From positions 248,001 through 312,000 of the forward strand of contig NZ_JACTVJ010000001.1 in NCBI RefSeq assembly GCF_014493765.1: 64,000 nucleotides of DNA. The letters are read 5' to 3'. The notes under the pieces are model-generated. The model did no database searches and was not told the DNA's origin. It was given only the letters and a program-made list of their open reading frames with translations. Shown here piece by piece: positions 40,827 through 49,955 of this stretch. Source of the stretch: Streptomyces polyasparticus (GTDB taxonomy: Bacteria; Actinomycetota; Actinomycetes; Streptomycetales; Streptomycetaceae). Positions within the stretch are counted from its first letter, which is position 1. Every line of letters begins with the position of its first letter. The translations under genes and the position numbers were made by a program.

Positions 40827-43826
40827 GTGGGCTCTACGATCGCGGAGCCCCCACACCGACCGCCGAACTTCGAGGTGCGCACCTTGGCTTTCCAGATGCC
40901 GGACCGCGGCTCAGGCCCCCCTTCGGGGCCACGGATCAGAGTGGGCCGTCCGTCCCGGCGTGTCCGCACCCTGCTGATGACCCTGGGCGTCCTGGCCGTG
41001 CTGGCCATGCTCTTCGTGATGTTCGCGGGGTTCTGGACGGACTGGCTGTGGTACAAGTCGGTCAACTACTCCTCGGTCTTCGCCACCACGCTGTGGACCA
41101 AGATCGGCCTGTTCGCCGTCTTCGGTCTCCTGATGGCCGCGGCCGTGGGCGTCAACATCTGGCTGGCGCACCGCTTGCGCCCGCCGCTGTCCGCGATGTC
41201 GCTCGAGCAGCAGAGCCTCGACCGCTACCGCATGGGCATCGCCCCGTACAAGAAGTGGACCCTGCTCGCGATCACCGCCCTGGTGGGCCTGATCGCCGGC
41301 GCCTCCGCGGCGGGCCAGTGGCGCACGTGGCTGATGTGGGTCAACGGGGTGCCGTTCAACCAGAAGGACCCGCAGTTCGGCCTGGACGTGGCGTTCTACG
41401 CGTTCGATCTGCCCTGGTACCGCTTCCTGCTCGGCTTCGGCTTCGCGGCCGCCGTGCTCTCGCTGATCGCCGCCGCGCTCACGCACTACCTGTACGGCGG
41501 ACTGCGTGTCACCGGCGGCGCCCGCGCCACCTCGGCCGCGACCGGTCATCTCTCCGTGCTGCTCGGCCTGTTCGTGGCCCTGAAGGCCGTCGCGTACTGG
41601 CTCGACCGGTACGGACTCGCGGTCAAGTCCAGTGACTTCAAGGCCACCGGCAACTGGACGGGTCTGCGGTACGTCGACGCCAACGCGTACCTGCCGGCGA
41701 AAACCATCCTGTTCTGCATCGCGGCCATCTGCGCCGTCCTGTTCTTCGCGACGCTGTGGCGCCGCACCTGGCAGCTCCCCGTCATCGGCTTCGGCCTGAT
41801 GGTGCTCTCGGCGATCCTGATCGGCGGCCTCTACCCGGCCATCGTCCAGAAGTTCCAGGTCGAGCCGAACGAGCAGGCCAAGGAGCAGGAGTACATCGAG
41901 AAGAACATCGAGGCCACGCGCAAGGCGTACGACATCGACGGTGTCAAGCTCCAGGACTACTCGGGCAAGGGCAAGACCGGCGACACCGACGCGGCCAAGA
42001 GCGAGCAGCGCGCGCAGGCCGCCTCGCAGGCCAGCTACCGCCTGATCGACCCCAACGTGGTGGGCCCGACGTTCGACGTCCTCGAGCGCAAGCGCGAGTA
42101 CTACCAGTTCCCGACCACCCTCGACGTCGACCGCTACAAGGACGGCTCGGGCAAGGACCAGGACACCGTCATCGGTCTGCGCGAGCTCGACCTCGACGGC
42201 ATCCCGAAGCGGAACTGGATCAACGACCACTTCACGTACACCCATGGCTTCGGCGCGGTCACGGCCAAGGGCACGGGCACGGACCCGAACGCGGACCCGG
42301 CGGGCTCCCCGGAGTTCACGGAGAAGGGTCTGCCGACCACCGGCACGCTGCCCGACAACTATGAGCAGCGGATCTACTACGGCGAGAAGACCGAGCAGTA
42401 CTCGATCGTCGGCGGTCCGCAGAAGGAGCTCGACTACCCGGTCGGCACCGACTCCGGCGCGGAGAAGACCACCAGCTACAAGGGCGACAGCGGCGTCAGC
42501 CTCTCCAACCCGATCAACAGGGCTGCGTACGCGGTCGCGTTCAGCGAGCCGCAGATCATGTACTCGGGTGCGATCGGCGAGGGTTCGAAGATCCTCTACA
42601 ACCGCACGCCCAAGGAGCGCGTCGAGGCCGTCGCGCCCTGGCTGACCATCGACGGCGATGCCTACCCGGCGGTCGTGGACGGCAAGATCCAGTGGATCGT
42701 CGACGCCTACACCACGACGAACGGCTATCCGTACGCCTCGCGCACCACGCTCGGCGACACCACGGCGGACTCGCTGACGGCGGCCAACAACCAGCGTGCG
42801 GTGGTGGCCCAGCAGAACCAGGTCAACTACATCCGCAACTCGGTGAAGGCCACGGTCGACGCGTACGACGGCACCGTGAAGCTGTACCAGTGGGACGAGG
42901 AGGACCCGGTCCTCAAGACGTGGATGAACGCGTTCCCGGGCACGGTCGAGAAGAAGAGCGAGATCTCGGCGGAGCTCAAGGAGCACATGCGCTACCCGCA
43001 GGACCTGTTCAAGGTCCAGCGTGAGCTCCTGACGCGCTACCACGTCGAGGACGCGCGCCAGTTCTACCGCGGCTCGGACGTCTGGGAGGTCCCGGAGGAC
43101 CCCACGGACAAGGAGAAGAACGCGGTACCGCCGTACTACCTGAGCCTGAAGATGCCTCAGGACAACAAGCCGGCGGAGCAGCTGGAGCAGAAGTTCTCGC
43201 TGACGACGACGTTCACGCCCAAGGGCCGGCCGAATCTGCAGGCGTTCATGGCGGTCGACGCCGATGCCACCAGCAGTGACTTCGGCACGATAAGAGTCCT
43301 CAACGTGAAATCGGACGTGCCAGGACCAGGACAGTTCCAATCGGAGCTGAACGGCAGAAACGAAGTCGCCACCTTCGTCCGTGACCTCAGGGGCACCGAC
43401 TCGGACATCGTCTACGGAAATCTCCTGACGATCCCGATGGACGACGGCTTCGTCTATGTCGAACCGGTCTACGTCAAGGGCGGCAGCGCCAACTACCCGC
43501 TCCTGAAGAAGGTCGGCGTCTCGTACACGGGAGCCCGCGCACCGGTGTTCACGGACACGCTGGCCGAGGCCTTCGACGCGGTCTTCGGAGCGCAGGGCGA
43601 GGACACCGGCCAGCCACCGACGGAGGATCCGGACAAGCCCACGCCACCGCCTTCCAGCGACCCCACGGTCAAGGAGGCGCTTGACGAGGCGCAGAAGGCC
43701 TTCGACGAGGCGGACAAGGCACTGAAGGCCGGTGACCTCTCGGGCTACGACGAGGCCATGAAGAAGGCCGAGGCCGCCGTCAAGCGGGCCATCGAGGCCG
43801 AGGCCAAGGCCGACAAGAAGGACTGA
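40827..43826 (+). CDS. UPF0182 (COG1615) membrane protein
   Basis: A 999-residue actinobacterial membrane protein, function unknown. About seven hydrophobic segments lie in the N-terminal third (first near [21 protein letters not shown]). The remainder is a large, presumably extracellular domain, followed by an acidic and lysine-rich C-terminal helical tail ([16 protein letters not shown]). The protein is full length. Codon use shifts locally near 43290-43430, with ATA, AGA, AAA and CAA codons unlike the rest. The GTG start is supported by leaderless promoter geometry. The stop region is repeated in tandem downstream. Confidence 0.92.
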   Translation: MGSTIAEPPHRPPNFEVRTLAFQMPDRGSGPPSGPRIRVGRPSRRVRTLLMTLGVLAVLAMLFVMFAGFWTDWLWYKSVNYSSVFATTLWTKIGLFAVFGLLMAAAVGVNIWLAHRLRPPLSAMSLEQQSLDRYRMGIAPYKKWTLLAITALVGLIAGASAAGQWRTWLMWVNGVPFNQKDPQFGLDVAFYAFDLPWYRFLLGFGFAAAVLSLIAAALTHYLYGGLRVTGGARATSAATGHLSVLLGLFVALKAVAYWLDRYGLAVKSSDFKATGNWTGLRYVDANAYLPAKTILFCIAAICAVLFFATLWRRTWQLPVIGFGLMVLSAILIGGLYPAIVQKFQVEPNEQAKEQEYIEKNIEATRKAYDIDGVKLQDYSGKGKTGDTDAAKSEQRAQAASQASYRLIDPNVVGPTFDVLERKREYYQFPTTLDVDRYKDGSGKDQDTVIGLRELDLDGIPKRNWINDHFTYTHGFGAVTAKGTGTDPNADPAGSPEFTEKGLPTTGTLPDNYEQRIYYGEKTEQYSIVGGPQKELDYPVGTDSGAEKTTSYKGDSGVSLSNPINRAAYAVAFSEPQIMYSGAIGEGSKILYNRTPKERVEAVAPWLTIDGDAYPAVVDGKIQWIVDAYTTTNGYPYASRTTLGDTTADSLTAANNQRAVVAQQNQVNYIRNSVKATVDAYDGTVKLYQWDEEDPVLKTWMNAFPGTVEKKSEISAELKEHMRYPQDLFKVQRELLTRYHVEDARQFYRGSDVWEVPEDPTDKEKNAVPPYYLSLKMPQDNKPAEQLEQKFSLTTTFTPKGRPNLQAFMAVDADATSSDFGTIRVLNVKSDVPGPGQFQSELNGRNEVATFVRDLRGTDSDIVYGNLLTIPMDDGFVYVEPVYVKGGSANYPLLKKVGVSYTGARAPVFTDTLAEAFDAVFGAQGEDTGQPPTEDPDKPTPPPSSDPTVKEALDEAQKAFDEADKALKAGDLSGYDEAMKKAEAAVKRAIEAEAKADKKD

Positions 43827-43886
43827 GCAGCCAAGAAGGGCTGAGCAGCCAAGAAGGGCTGAGCAGCCAAGAAGGGTTGAGCAGCG
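43815..43886 (+). repeat. 18-bp tandem repeat with four in-frame stop codons
   Basis: Unit AAGAAGGGCTGAGCAGCC is repeated four times with small changes (43815, 43833, 43851, 43869). The first unit contains the UPF0182 stop. As the unit is a multiple of three, each copy has a TGA in the same frame. Confidence 0.95.
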
Positions 43887-43919
43887 AAAAGCCGGTAAAG
43901 GCTCCACCTCGCGCCGTGG

Positions 43920-43925
43920 TACGGT
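43920..43925 (+). promoter_or_regulatory. -10 element before the first initiator tRNA
   Basis: TACGGT lies 13 bases before the tRNA; no good -35 is seen. Confidence 0.4.
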
Positions 43926-43938
43926 TGCAACACAACGG

Positions 43939-44012
43939 CGCGGGGTGGAGCAGCTCGGTAGCTCGCTGGGCTCATAACCCAGAGGTCGCAGGTTCAAATC
44001 CTGTCCCCGCTA
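43939..44012 (+). tRNA. Initiator tRNA-fMet (CAT), first copy
   Basis: The cloverleaf is complete: acceptor CGCGGGG/CCCCGCT, D-arm GAGC/GCTC, anticodon stem CTGGG/CCCAG around CTCATAA, and T-arm GCAGG/CCTGT around TTCAAAT. The C1-T72 mismatch and three G-C pairs next to the anticodon loop mark the initiator tRNA. CCA is not encoded. The sequence is identical to the copy at 46267-46340. Confidence 0.95.
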
Positions 44013-44017
44013 CTAAA

Positions 44018-44056
44018 GACTGAGGCCCGGATCCCATTGGGATCCGGGCCTCAGTC
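44018..44056 (+). terminator. Terminator of the first initiator tRNA
   Basis: An 18-bp stem begins GACTGAGGCCCGGATCCC and returns as its complement around ATT. A nearly identical stem follows the second tRNA. Confidence 0.9.
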
Positions 44057-44249
44057 ATGTCCGGGGTCTTGAGGCGGCCTTGAGCCCGGCAGCCTGGCGC
44101 CCCCTCTCGTACGCATGTCCCTTGAACTCAGGGGCAGTTGGCAACCGCAAGTGTGACGACTGCGCCGTGCGGGGGGAGTTGGCAGATCTGTGTTTGACTT
44201 GTCTCCCTGTGGGCATGTCGACAAAACGCTGTAGTGACCTCACGGGTCG

Positions 44250-44268
44250 GGGTATACCAGGTGTACCC
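44250..44268. promoter_or_regulatory. Palindromic operator-like site
   Basis: GGGTATACC-A-GGTGTACCC is a near-perfect inverted repeat of 9+1+9 bases, with one mismatch pair, 20 bases before the ATG of the Sel1/TPR gene. The regulator is unknown. Confidence 0.45.
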
Positions 44269-44288
44269 GGGTTGCAGGTGGTGCGACG

Positions 44289-46175
44289 ATGGAACTTATG
44301 GGGGACAGGGCAACTCTGTTGGAGACAGGGCGACTTACGCAGTCGGCCGACGACCGGGAGGATCCGGCCACGGCCGCCGATGAGGCACGCCATCGCCGGG
44401 CCGCCGAGTGCGGCGACATCGCCTCGATGAGCGTCCTCGGTTCCCTGCTGCTGCGCCGCGGCGACCTCGACGGCGCCGAGCCCTTCCTGCGCAAGGCCAC
44501 CGCCGACGGCGACCGTGCCGCCGCCAACAACCTCGGAGTACTGCTCCACCAGCGCGGCTATGCCGACGAGGCCGCCGGCTGGTGGCGGATCGCCGCCGTG
44601 GCCGGCAGCGCCGCGGCCGCGCACGCCCTCGGCCGCCACCACCGCGAGCGCGGGGACGAGCCGGCCGCCGAGTACTGGCTGCGCCAGTCCGCCGAGCAGG
44701 GTCACACCCTGGGCGCCTACGCGCTCGCCGACCTGCTCGAGCATCGCAGCGACGTCGGCGCCGAGCGCTGGATGCGCGCCGCCGCCGAGCGCGGGCACCG
44801 CGAGGCCGCGTACCGCCTGGCCCGCGCCCTGGAGCGGCGCGCGGCCGAGACGCGGGGCGCCCTGACCGGGACGGCCGCGCCGGCGCGTTCCTTCGTACAG
44901 GACAAGGCGCAGGAGGCCGCGCCGGAGATCACCGACACCGGCAGCCGCATCCTCGGCGGCAGCCTGCTCGCCGAGGCCGAGCAGTGGTACCGGCAGGCCG
45001 CCGCCCGCGGCCACCGCCGGGCCGCGCTGCAGCTCGGCGCGATCCTGGAGCGCCGCGGCGACCTCAAGGAGGCCGGCCGCTGGTACCTCACATCCGCCAA
45101 GGACGGCGAGGCCCGCGCCGCGTGCGCGCTCGGTTTCCTCCTGCGCGACGCCGGCGACGAGGACAGCGCCGCCGTGTGGTGGCTGAAAGCCGCCCAGGAC
45201 GGCGATGGCAACGCTGCCAACGCACTCGGCGCCCTGCATGCCGAGCGCGGCGAGACCCAGACCGCCGAGCGCTGGTACCGGGCCGCCATGGACGCGGGCG
45301 ATGTGAACGGCGCGTACAACCTCGGCCTGCTCTGCGCCGGGCAGAAGCGCATGCGGCAGGCGGAGCAGTGGTACCGCCGCGCCGCCTATGCGGGTCACCG
45401 CGAGGCCGCCAACGCGCTCGCCGTACTCCTCATGCAGGCTGGCGACGCCTCGGGCGCCGAGCCGTGGTTCTCCAAGGCCGCCGAGGCCGGCAGCGTGGAT
45501 GCCGCCTTTAACCTCGGCATCCTCTACGCCGGCCGCGATGAGGAGCCGGTTGCCTTCGAGTGGTACGAGCGCGCGGCCGCGGCCGGGCACACCGAGGCCG
45601 CGCTCCAGGTCGGCATCGCGCATCTGCGCGAGGGCGACCGGCAGAGCGCCGAGAAGCATCTGCGCTGCGCTGCGGGCGGTGGCAGCGCCGAGGCCGCGTA
45701 CCGGCTCGGCACGGTTCTCGACCGGGGGCCGCGCGACGGCCGTCACGGGGTGGCGCTCGGCGAGGTCGCGGCCGAGAAGACCGAGTGCGAGGAGTGGTAC
45801 GAGCGGGCCGCCGAGCTCGGGCACCGGCGGGCGCAGGTGCGGATGGGTACCTTCGCGGCCGCGCGGGACGATGTGGTCGAGGCGGCGCGCTGGTACCGGA
45901 TGGCGGCCGAGGCGGGCAGCCTCGGCGGCGCGTTCAACCTCGGACTGCTGCTCGCGCGCGAGGGCAGCGAGCCCGAGGCCCTCGTCTGGTGGCAGCGCGC
46001 GGCCGAAGCGGGGCACGGGCGGGCGGCGCTCCGGCTCGCTCTGCTCTACGCGCGTCGGAGCGATCTTCCAGAGGCGCAGAGATGGTGCGCCAAGGCCGTC
46101 TCCTACGGGCCCGCTGAGGTCTCCGAGCGGGCGGCGCGGCTGAGCGAGGCGCTGCAGCAGGAGCTGACCGCGTAA
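44289..46175 (+). CDS. Sel1/TPR repeat protein between twin initiator tRNA genes
   Basis: A 628-residue solenoid of Sel1-like repeats: many units contain A(A/V)..G....A...LG.L...RGD...AE.W(Y/W)..AA..G, for example DGDRAAANNLGVLL and AGHTEAALQVGIAHL. No signal peptide or enzyme domain is seen. The ATG at 44289 is chosen; a second in-frame ATG occurs three codons later. Such repeat proteins act as interaction scaffolds. The position between two identical tRNA genes means homologous recombination could delete it. Confidence 0.85.
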   Translation: MELMGDRATLLETGRLTQSADDREDPATAADEARHRRAAECGDIASMSVLGSLLLRRGDLDGAEPFLRKATADGDRAAANNLGVLLHQRGYADEAAGWWRIAAVAGSAAAAHALGRHHRERGDEPAAEYWLRQSAEQGHTLGAYALADLLEHRSDVGAERWMRAAAERGHREAAYRLARALERRAAETRGALTGTAAPARSFVQDKAQEAAPEITDTGSRILGGSLLAEAEQWYRQAAARGHRRAALQLGAILERRGDLKEAGRWYLTSAKDGEARAACALGFLLRDAGDEDSAAVWWLKAAQDGDGNAANALGALHAERGETQTAERWYRAAMDAGDVNGAYNLGLLCAGQKRMRQAEQWYRRAAYAGHREAANALAVLLMQAGDASGAEPWFSKAAEAGSVDAAFNLGILYAGRDEEPVAFEWYERAAAAGHTEAALQVGIAHLREGDRQSAEKHLRCAAGGGSAEAAYRLGTVLDRGPRDGRHGVALGEVAAEKTECEEWYERAAELGHRRAQVRMGTFAAARDDVVEAARWYRMAAEAGSLGGAFNLGLLLAREGSEPEALVWWQRAAEAGHGRAALRLALLYARRSDLPEAQRWCAKAVSYGPAEVSERAARLSEALQQELTA

Positions 46176-46225
46176 AGCGGCGGACGTTGCCTTACGGGGG
46201 CCCTGAGCTGCTCACGGAAAGCGAT

Positions 46226-46254
46226 TTGCGCAGGTCCTCGCGCTGCCGTAAGGT
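46226..46254 (+). promoter_or_regulatory. Promoter of the second initiator tRNA
   Basis: TTGCGC (46226-46231), a 17-base spacer, and TAAGGT (46249-46254), ending 12 bases before the tRNA. Confidence 0.75.
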
Positions 46255-46266
46255 TGGGTTCACCGA

Positions 46267-46340
46267 CGCGGGGTGGAGCAGCTCGGTAGCTCGCTGGGCT
46301 CATAACCCAGAGGTCGCAGGTTCAAATCCTGTCCCCGCTA
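46267..46340 (+). tRNA. Initiator tRNA-fMet (CAT), second copy
   Basis: Identical in all 74 bases to the copy at 43939-44012, with the same initiator hallmarks. It has its own well-formed promoter and its own terminator. Confidence 0.95.
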
Positions 46341-46346
46341 CTGAAT

Positions 46347-46385
46347 GACTGAGGCCCGGATCCTTCAAGGATCCGGGCCTCAGTC
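46347..46385 (+). terminator. Terminator of the second initiator tRNA
   Basis: A 17-bp stem with arms GACTGAGGCCCGGATCC and its complement, loop TTCAA. It also faces the end of the ABC substrate-binding gene and can stop both. Confidence 0.9.
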
Positions 46386-46412
46386 ATGTGCGTCGTCACG
46401 TCATGTGCGCCG

Positions 46413-47549
46413 TCAGAGCTTGTGCCCGACCGCCTCCGCGTAGAAGGACCGGTCCACGGCCCTGTCCTCCGGTACGCGGTCACCCTCCGCGACCCCGGCC
46501 TCCTCGTACGCGTCCTGCAGCCGGTCCGTGGTGCCCTTGCGCAGCTCCCAGTCCATCCGCAGCGACGGGGTGGACTTCACGATCGCCTCGTCGATCTTCA
46601 GGAGCTCGGACAGCTCGGTCACGAAGGCCGGGTCGGACTTGTAGTCGCCGGCGAAGTACGTGTTGATCGTCCGCACGTACGCCCGCAGGAAGGCCACACC
46701 CGCGTCCTTGTCCTCGGTGAGCAGGTTCGGTCCGAACAGCGCGCCGCCCAGCGGCTCACCGAGCGGCTGGCCGCCCAGGAACGCGAACCCGTCCTTCCCG
46801 TCCACCTTCCGCCACACCGGGTCGAGCAGCCAGGCCGAGTCCACGCCGCCGTTCTCCAGGGCGGTCAGGACGTCCGCCGAGCCCAGCTGGCGGAAATCGA
46901 CCTTGTCGAGCCCGCCGCCGTGCTGAGTGAGCGCCTTGCTCATCGGATACGCGATGACGGAGCCCTTGCCGATCATCGTGCCGAGCTTGCGGCCGGCCAT
47001 CGGCACCTTGGTGGCGGTCTCCCCCTCCTTCAGGCGCACCCACAGACCGCTCCTGGACTCGGGGTCGGGGGAGAAGTTTCCGGCCACCCACTTGATGTCG
47101 AAGCCGCCGTTGATGCCGTTCATGACGGCGGCCTCGGGCGCGGCCCACTGGGCGTCGATGTCGCCCTTGGCGAGCAGGGGCAGGGCGTCCGGGGTGGGCA
47201 GCACCTTCAGCTCGACATCCAGGCCCTCCTTCTTGAACTCGCCCTTCGCGACGGCGACTTGGAGCGGCGCCACGTACTCGGCGCTCAGCGTGCCGGTCGC
47301 CACGACCAGCTTGCGCTCCTTGTGCAGCTTCTGCGGGGCGGGTGCGCCCTTCTCGCAGCGCGCCGGCTCGCGGTCCTCGGCGAGATCGGCCGGATCGGTC
47401 CAGCTGCCCTCGCCGCAGCCCTCGACGGCCTTGACGGCCCGTGGCTTCGAGGACTGCGCCGGTGGTGCGTCGTCCTCCTTGGCGCAGCCGGCGGACGCGA
47501 GCAGAGCGCCGGCCAGGAGCAGGACGGGGATCGCCTTACGGGTGTGCAT
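46413..47549 (-). CDS. ABC transporter substrate-binding lipoprotein (NitT/TauT/SsuA type)
   Basis: Extracytoplasmic solute receptor of 378 residues. The signal peptide ends in the lipobox LASAGC (lipidated Cys21). A Cys-containing, Pro-rich spacer precedes the periplasmic-binding-protein-like body (LVVATGTLSAEYVAP, GDIDAQWAAPEAAVMNG). The family delivers nitrate, sulfonates, taurine or thiamine precursors; the ligand cannot be read here. GGAGG precedes the ATG. It is the last gene of a three-gene ABC operon with the permease and ATPase. Confidence 0.9.
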   Translation of the reverse strand: MHTRKAIPVLLLAGALLASAGCAKEDDAPPAQSSKPRAVKAVEGCGEGSWTDPADLAEDREPARCEKGAPAPQKLHKERKLVVATGTLSAEYVAPLQVAVAKGEFKKEGLDVELKVLPTPDALPLLAKGDIDAQWAAPEAAVMNGINGGFDIKWVAGNFSPDPESRSGLWVRLKEGETATKVPMAGRKLGTMIGKGSVIAYPMSKALTQHGGGLDKVDFRQLGSADVLTALENGGVDSAWLLDPVWRKVDGKDGFAFLGGQPLGEPLGGALFGPNLLTEDKDAGVAFLRAYVRTINTYFAGDYKSDPAFVTELSELLKIDEAIVKSTPSLRMDWELRKGTTDRLQDAYEEAGVAEGDRVPEDRAVDRSFYAEAVGHKL

Positions 47550-47581
47550 CAGTGCCTCCGTACGTACGGACTCGGGCGTGA

Positions 47582-48448
47582 TCAGGACTGGCCGCGGCCG
47601 CGGTCGCGCGGGGCCCAGGGGGTGAGCAGCCGCCCGGCGATCCGGACCAGTTCGGAGAAGACGACGCCGAGCACGGCGACGCAGACGATGCCGACGAACA
47701 TCACGTCGTTCTGGAAGAGCGCACGGGCGTCGAAGATGAGATGGCCGAGGCCGTCGGACGCGGCGATGGACTCCGAGGCGACGATCACCAGGACCGCGAC
47801 CCCCGCCGCGATCCGCGCGCCGACCAGGACCGCGGGCAGCGAGGCGGGCAGCAGGACGTGGCGGAACATCTGCCAGGGCGAGGCGCCGAAGACCTGCCCC
47901 GCGTCGCGATGCCCTTCGGGGACGGCGAGCACGGCGGCCATGGTCGAGATCCACACGAAGAAGAACACGGTCGCGGCGACCAGGGCGATCTGCGGTCCCT
48001 CGCCGAGCCCGAACATGTTCAGGAAGATCGGCAGCAGGGCCAGCTTCGGGACGACGTACAGCGCGTCCAGCAAGGGCTCAAGTGCCGCCCGTACCAGGGA
48101 AAGAGAGCCCATCAGGAGGCCGAGCACATAGCCTGCGACCGTGCCGATCGCGTAGCCGGCGAGGACGCGCTTGAGCGTGGCCCAGACGTCCGGCCACAGG
48201 TCGCCGTCGGCGGCGCGCTGCCAGCCGTCCTCGATGATCGTCTGCGGGGCGGGGTAGATGCGGTCGTCGATCCAGCCCTGTACGGCGGCCAGTTGCCACA
48301 GCAGGACGAGGGCGACGGGGACGGCGATGGCGAGCGAGATCTCCAGGGTGCGCCGGCGCCGGTGCGTGCGCGCGGGCTGGAGCTCCTGCGGCCCGGGCTT
48401 GCGGACGAGGACGCCCTCCTCGGTTCCCGGGGTCTTGGTCAGGCTCAT
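47582..48448 (-). CDS. ABC transporter permease (NitT/TauT/SsuC type)
   Basis: A 288-residue inner-membrane permease with about six hydrophobic segments and the EAA-loop typical of importers (EGHRDAGQVFGASPWQMFRHVLLPASLP). The ATG at 48448 overlaps the ATPase stop (ATGA), so translation is coupled. Confidence 0.92.
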   Translation of the reverse strand: MSLTKTPGTEEGVLVRKPGPQELQPARTHRRRRTLEISLAIAVPVALVLLWQLAAVQGWIDDRIYPAPQTIIEDGWQRAADGDLWPDVWATLKRVLAGYAIGTVAGYVLGLLMGSLSLVRAALEPLLDALYVVPKLALLPIFLNMFGLGEGPQIALVAATVFFFVWISTMAAVLAVPEGHRDAGQVFGASPWQMFRHVLLPASLPAVLVGARIAAGVAVLVIVASESIAASDGLGHLIFDARALFQNDVMFVGIVCVAVLGVVFSELVRIAGRLLTPWAPRDRGRGQS

Positions 48449-49233
48449 ACCGGCACCGCCTCCGTACGGACCTCGCCGCGCAGCAGTTCCCACAACTCGC
48501 TCTTCAGGGCGGTGAATTCGGGGGTGTCCCGGACGGCGCCGGAGCGCGGCCGCTCGAACGGGGGCCTGCGCTCGGCGATCACCCGGCCGGGGCGTGCGGA
48601 CATCACGAGCACCCGGTCGCCGAGCACGATCGCCTCTTCGAGGCTGTGGGTGATGAAGAGGGTGGTGGTGCGGGTGGTCTGGGTGAGCTCAAGGAGCTCG
48701 TCCTGGAGGATCGTGCGCAGCTGTGCGTCGAGCGCGGCGAAGGGCTCGTCCATCAGCAGGATCTCCGGCTCCACGGCGAGCGCCCTGGCGATCGCGACGC
48801 GCTGGCGCATCCCGCCGGAGAGCGCCGCCGGGTAGGCATCGGCGAAGTCCGCCAGACCCATCCTGGTCAGCCAGTCGCGGGCGCGGGCGTCGGCCTCCTT
48901 GCGCGGGACGCGCTGGATGTCGAGGCCGAAGCGGACGTTGGCCAGGACGGTCTTCCAGTCGTAGATCCCGTAGTCCTGGAAGATCATCGCGGCGGGGCGC
49001 GGGCTCGACGTGCGGATCTCCAGCTTGCCCGCGCTGGGCCTGAGCAGCCCGGCGGCGATCCTGAGCAGGGTGGACTTGCCGCAGCCGGAGGGGCCGACGA
49101 TGCAGGTGAACTCGCCGGGTGCGATGGAGAGTTCGACGGGCCCGAGCGCGTTCACCTGCTTCGGGCCGCGTCCGAAGGTGCGGGTGAGGTCGGTGGCGTG
49201 CAGTTTGGGTGGGGTCGGGTGCGGGTCTCCCAC
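48445..49233 (-). CDS. ABC transporter ATPase (NitT/TauT/SsuB type)
   Basis: A 262-residue ATP-binding subunit with Walker A GPSGCGKST, Q-loop FQDYGIYDW, signature LSGGMRQR, Walker B ILLMDEPFAALD and switch His in ITHSLEEA. The start is taken as GTG 49233, five bases after AAGGAG; an upstream ATG at 49281 lacks such a site and would put the promoter inside the gene. It heads the importer operon and is controlled by a promoter with a palindromic operator. Confidence 0.92.
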   Translation of the reverse strand: MGDPHPTPPKLHATDLTRTFGRGPKQVNALGPVELSIAPGEFTCIVGPSGCGKSTLLRIAAGLLRPSAGKLEIRTSSPRPAAMIFQDYGIYDWKTVLANVRFGLDIQRVPRKEADARARDWLTRMGLADFADAYPAALSGGMRQRVAIARALAVEPEILLMDEPFAALDAQLRTILQDELLELTQTTRTTTLFITHSLEEAIVLGDRVLVMSARPGRVIAERRPPFERPRSGAVRDTPEFTALKSELWELLRGEVRTEAVPV

Positions 49234-49277
49234 GGGAGCTCCTTGCGGAGTGCAGGGATGGAATTCGGCCGCCGACG

Positions 49278-49306
49278 ACAATATGACGGTCCGTCAGATA
49301 CGGGAA
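49278..49306 (-). promoter_or_regulatory. Promoter of the ABC importer operon with operator in the spacer
   Basis: On the minus strand TTCCCG (49306-49301) is followed by 17 bases and TATTGT (49283-49278). The spacer contains the perfect palindrome TGACGG-A-CCGTCA (49284-49296), placed so that a bound dimer would block RNA polymerase. Confidence 0.65.
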
Positions 49307-49391
49307 GGGGGTGGGGCGATGATGGTTGTACGGGGCATGCGCACGGCGGCGCGTCGGAGTGGGGGCTCCGCCGCCGGCCGTACGCGGGCAT

Positions 49392-49428
49392 GCGAAAGCC
49401 CCCGCGTCCAGGACGCGAGGGCTTTCGC
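49392..49428 (-). terminator. Terminator after the Fur-family gene
   Basis: GCGAAAGCC and GGGCTTTCGC outer arms with CGCGTC/GACGCG inner arms form a long stem 12 bases beyond the regulator's stop codon. Confidence 0.85.
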
Positions 49429-49439
49429 GGAGCTGAAGG

Positions 49440-49856
49440 TCAGGCGGAGGTGCAGTCCGGGCAGATGCCGCGGTAGGTGACCTCGACGTTGGAGATCGTG
49501 AAGCCGAAGCGCTCCGCGTCCGGCAGGGCGGCCAGCGGGTCGCCCGACGGGTGGACGTCGCGGATCGCGCCGCACTGCGCGCACACCAGGTGCTGGTGCG
49601 GGCGGTGGGCGTTCGGGTCGTACCGCTTGGCCCGGCGGTCCGTGGAGACCTCGAGCACCTCGCCGAGCGAGACCAGCTCGCCCAGCGTGTTGTAGACGGT
49701 GGCCCGGGAGATCTCCGGCAGCCGGGCCGCGGCGCGCGCGTGCACCTCGTCCGCGGTGAGGTGCATGTGGTCCCCGTCGAGGACCTCGGCCACGACGCGC
49801 CGCTGGGCGGTCATGCGCCAGCCGCGTCCGCGCAGTCGATTCAAGAGGTCGCTCAT
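49440..49856 (-). CDS. Fur-family metalloregulator (PerR/CatR-like)
   Basis: A 138-residue Fur-superfamily repressor. The N-terminal winged helix ends in SRATVYNTLGELVSLG. The C-terminal domain has HRPHQHLVCAQCG and ICPDC, the CxxC pairs that bind structural zinc, and His/Asp residues suitable for a regulatory metal site. The arrangement fits a peroxide-sensing PerR/CatR-type protein better than a classical iron Fur, but this is an inference. A -10 element TAGGGT lies seven bases before the ATG and is overlapped by a near-palindrome, suggesting autoregulation. Confidence 0.88.
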   Translation of the reverse strand: MSDLLNRLRGRGWRMTAQRRVVAEVLDGDHMHLTADEVHARAAARLPEISRATVYNTLGELVSLGEVLEVSTDRRAKRYDPNAHRPHQHLVCAQCGAIRDVHPSGDPLAALPDAERFGFTISNVEVTYRGICPDCTSA

Positions 49857-49863
49857 GGCCAGA

Positions 49864-49880
49864 ACCCTAACATTTCAAGG
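49864..49880 (-). promoter_or_regulatory. Promoter and possible operator of the Fur-family gene
   Basis: TAGGGT (49869-49864, minus strand) is seven bases before the ATG. The near-palindrome CCCTAACATTTCAAGGG spans it and could be the regulator's own binding site. Confidence 0.5.
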
Positions 49881-49912
49881 GTCCTCGGCCCCGATTCGAT
49901 GTGACTTTGGAA

Positions 49913-49949
49913 CCTTGCCCACCTTGGATCCGGTCCAAGGTGGGCAAGG
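49913..49949 (-). terminator. Terminator after the CBS-domain gene
   Basis: A perfect 16-bp inverted repeat, CCTTGCCCACCTTGGA/TCCAAGGTGGGCAAGG, with a 5-base loop, six bases beyond the CBS gene stop. Confidence 0.85.
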
Positions 49950-49955
49950 GGCGGC

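Noticed and set aside
43939-46386. Integrated mobile element bounded by tRNA direct repeats
   Set aside because: No integrase, excisionase or other mobile gene is present; the direct repeats are whole functional tRNA units with terminators, so duplication is the simpler explanation.
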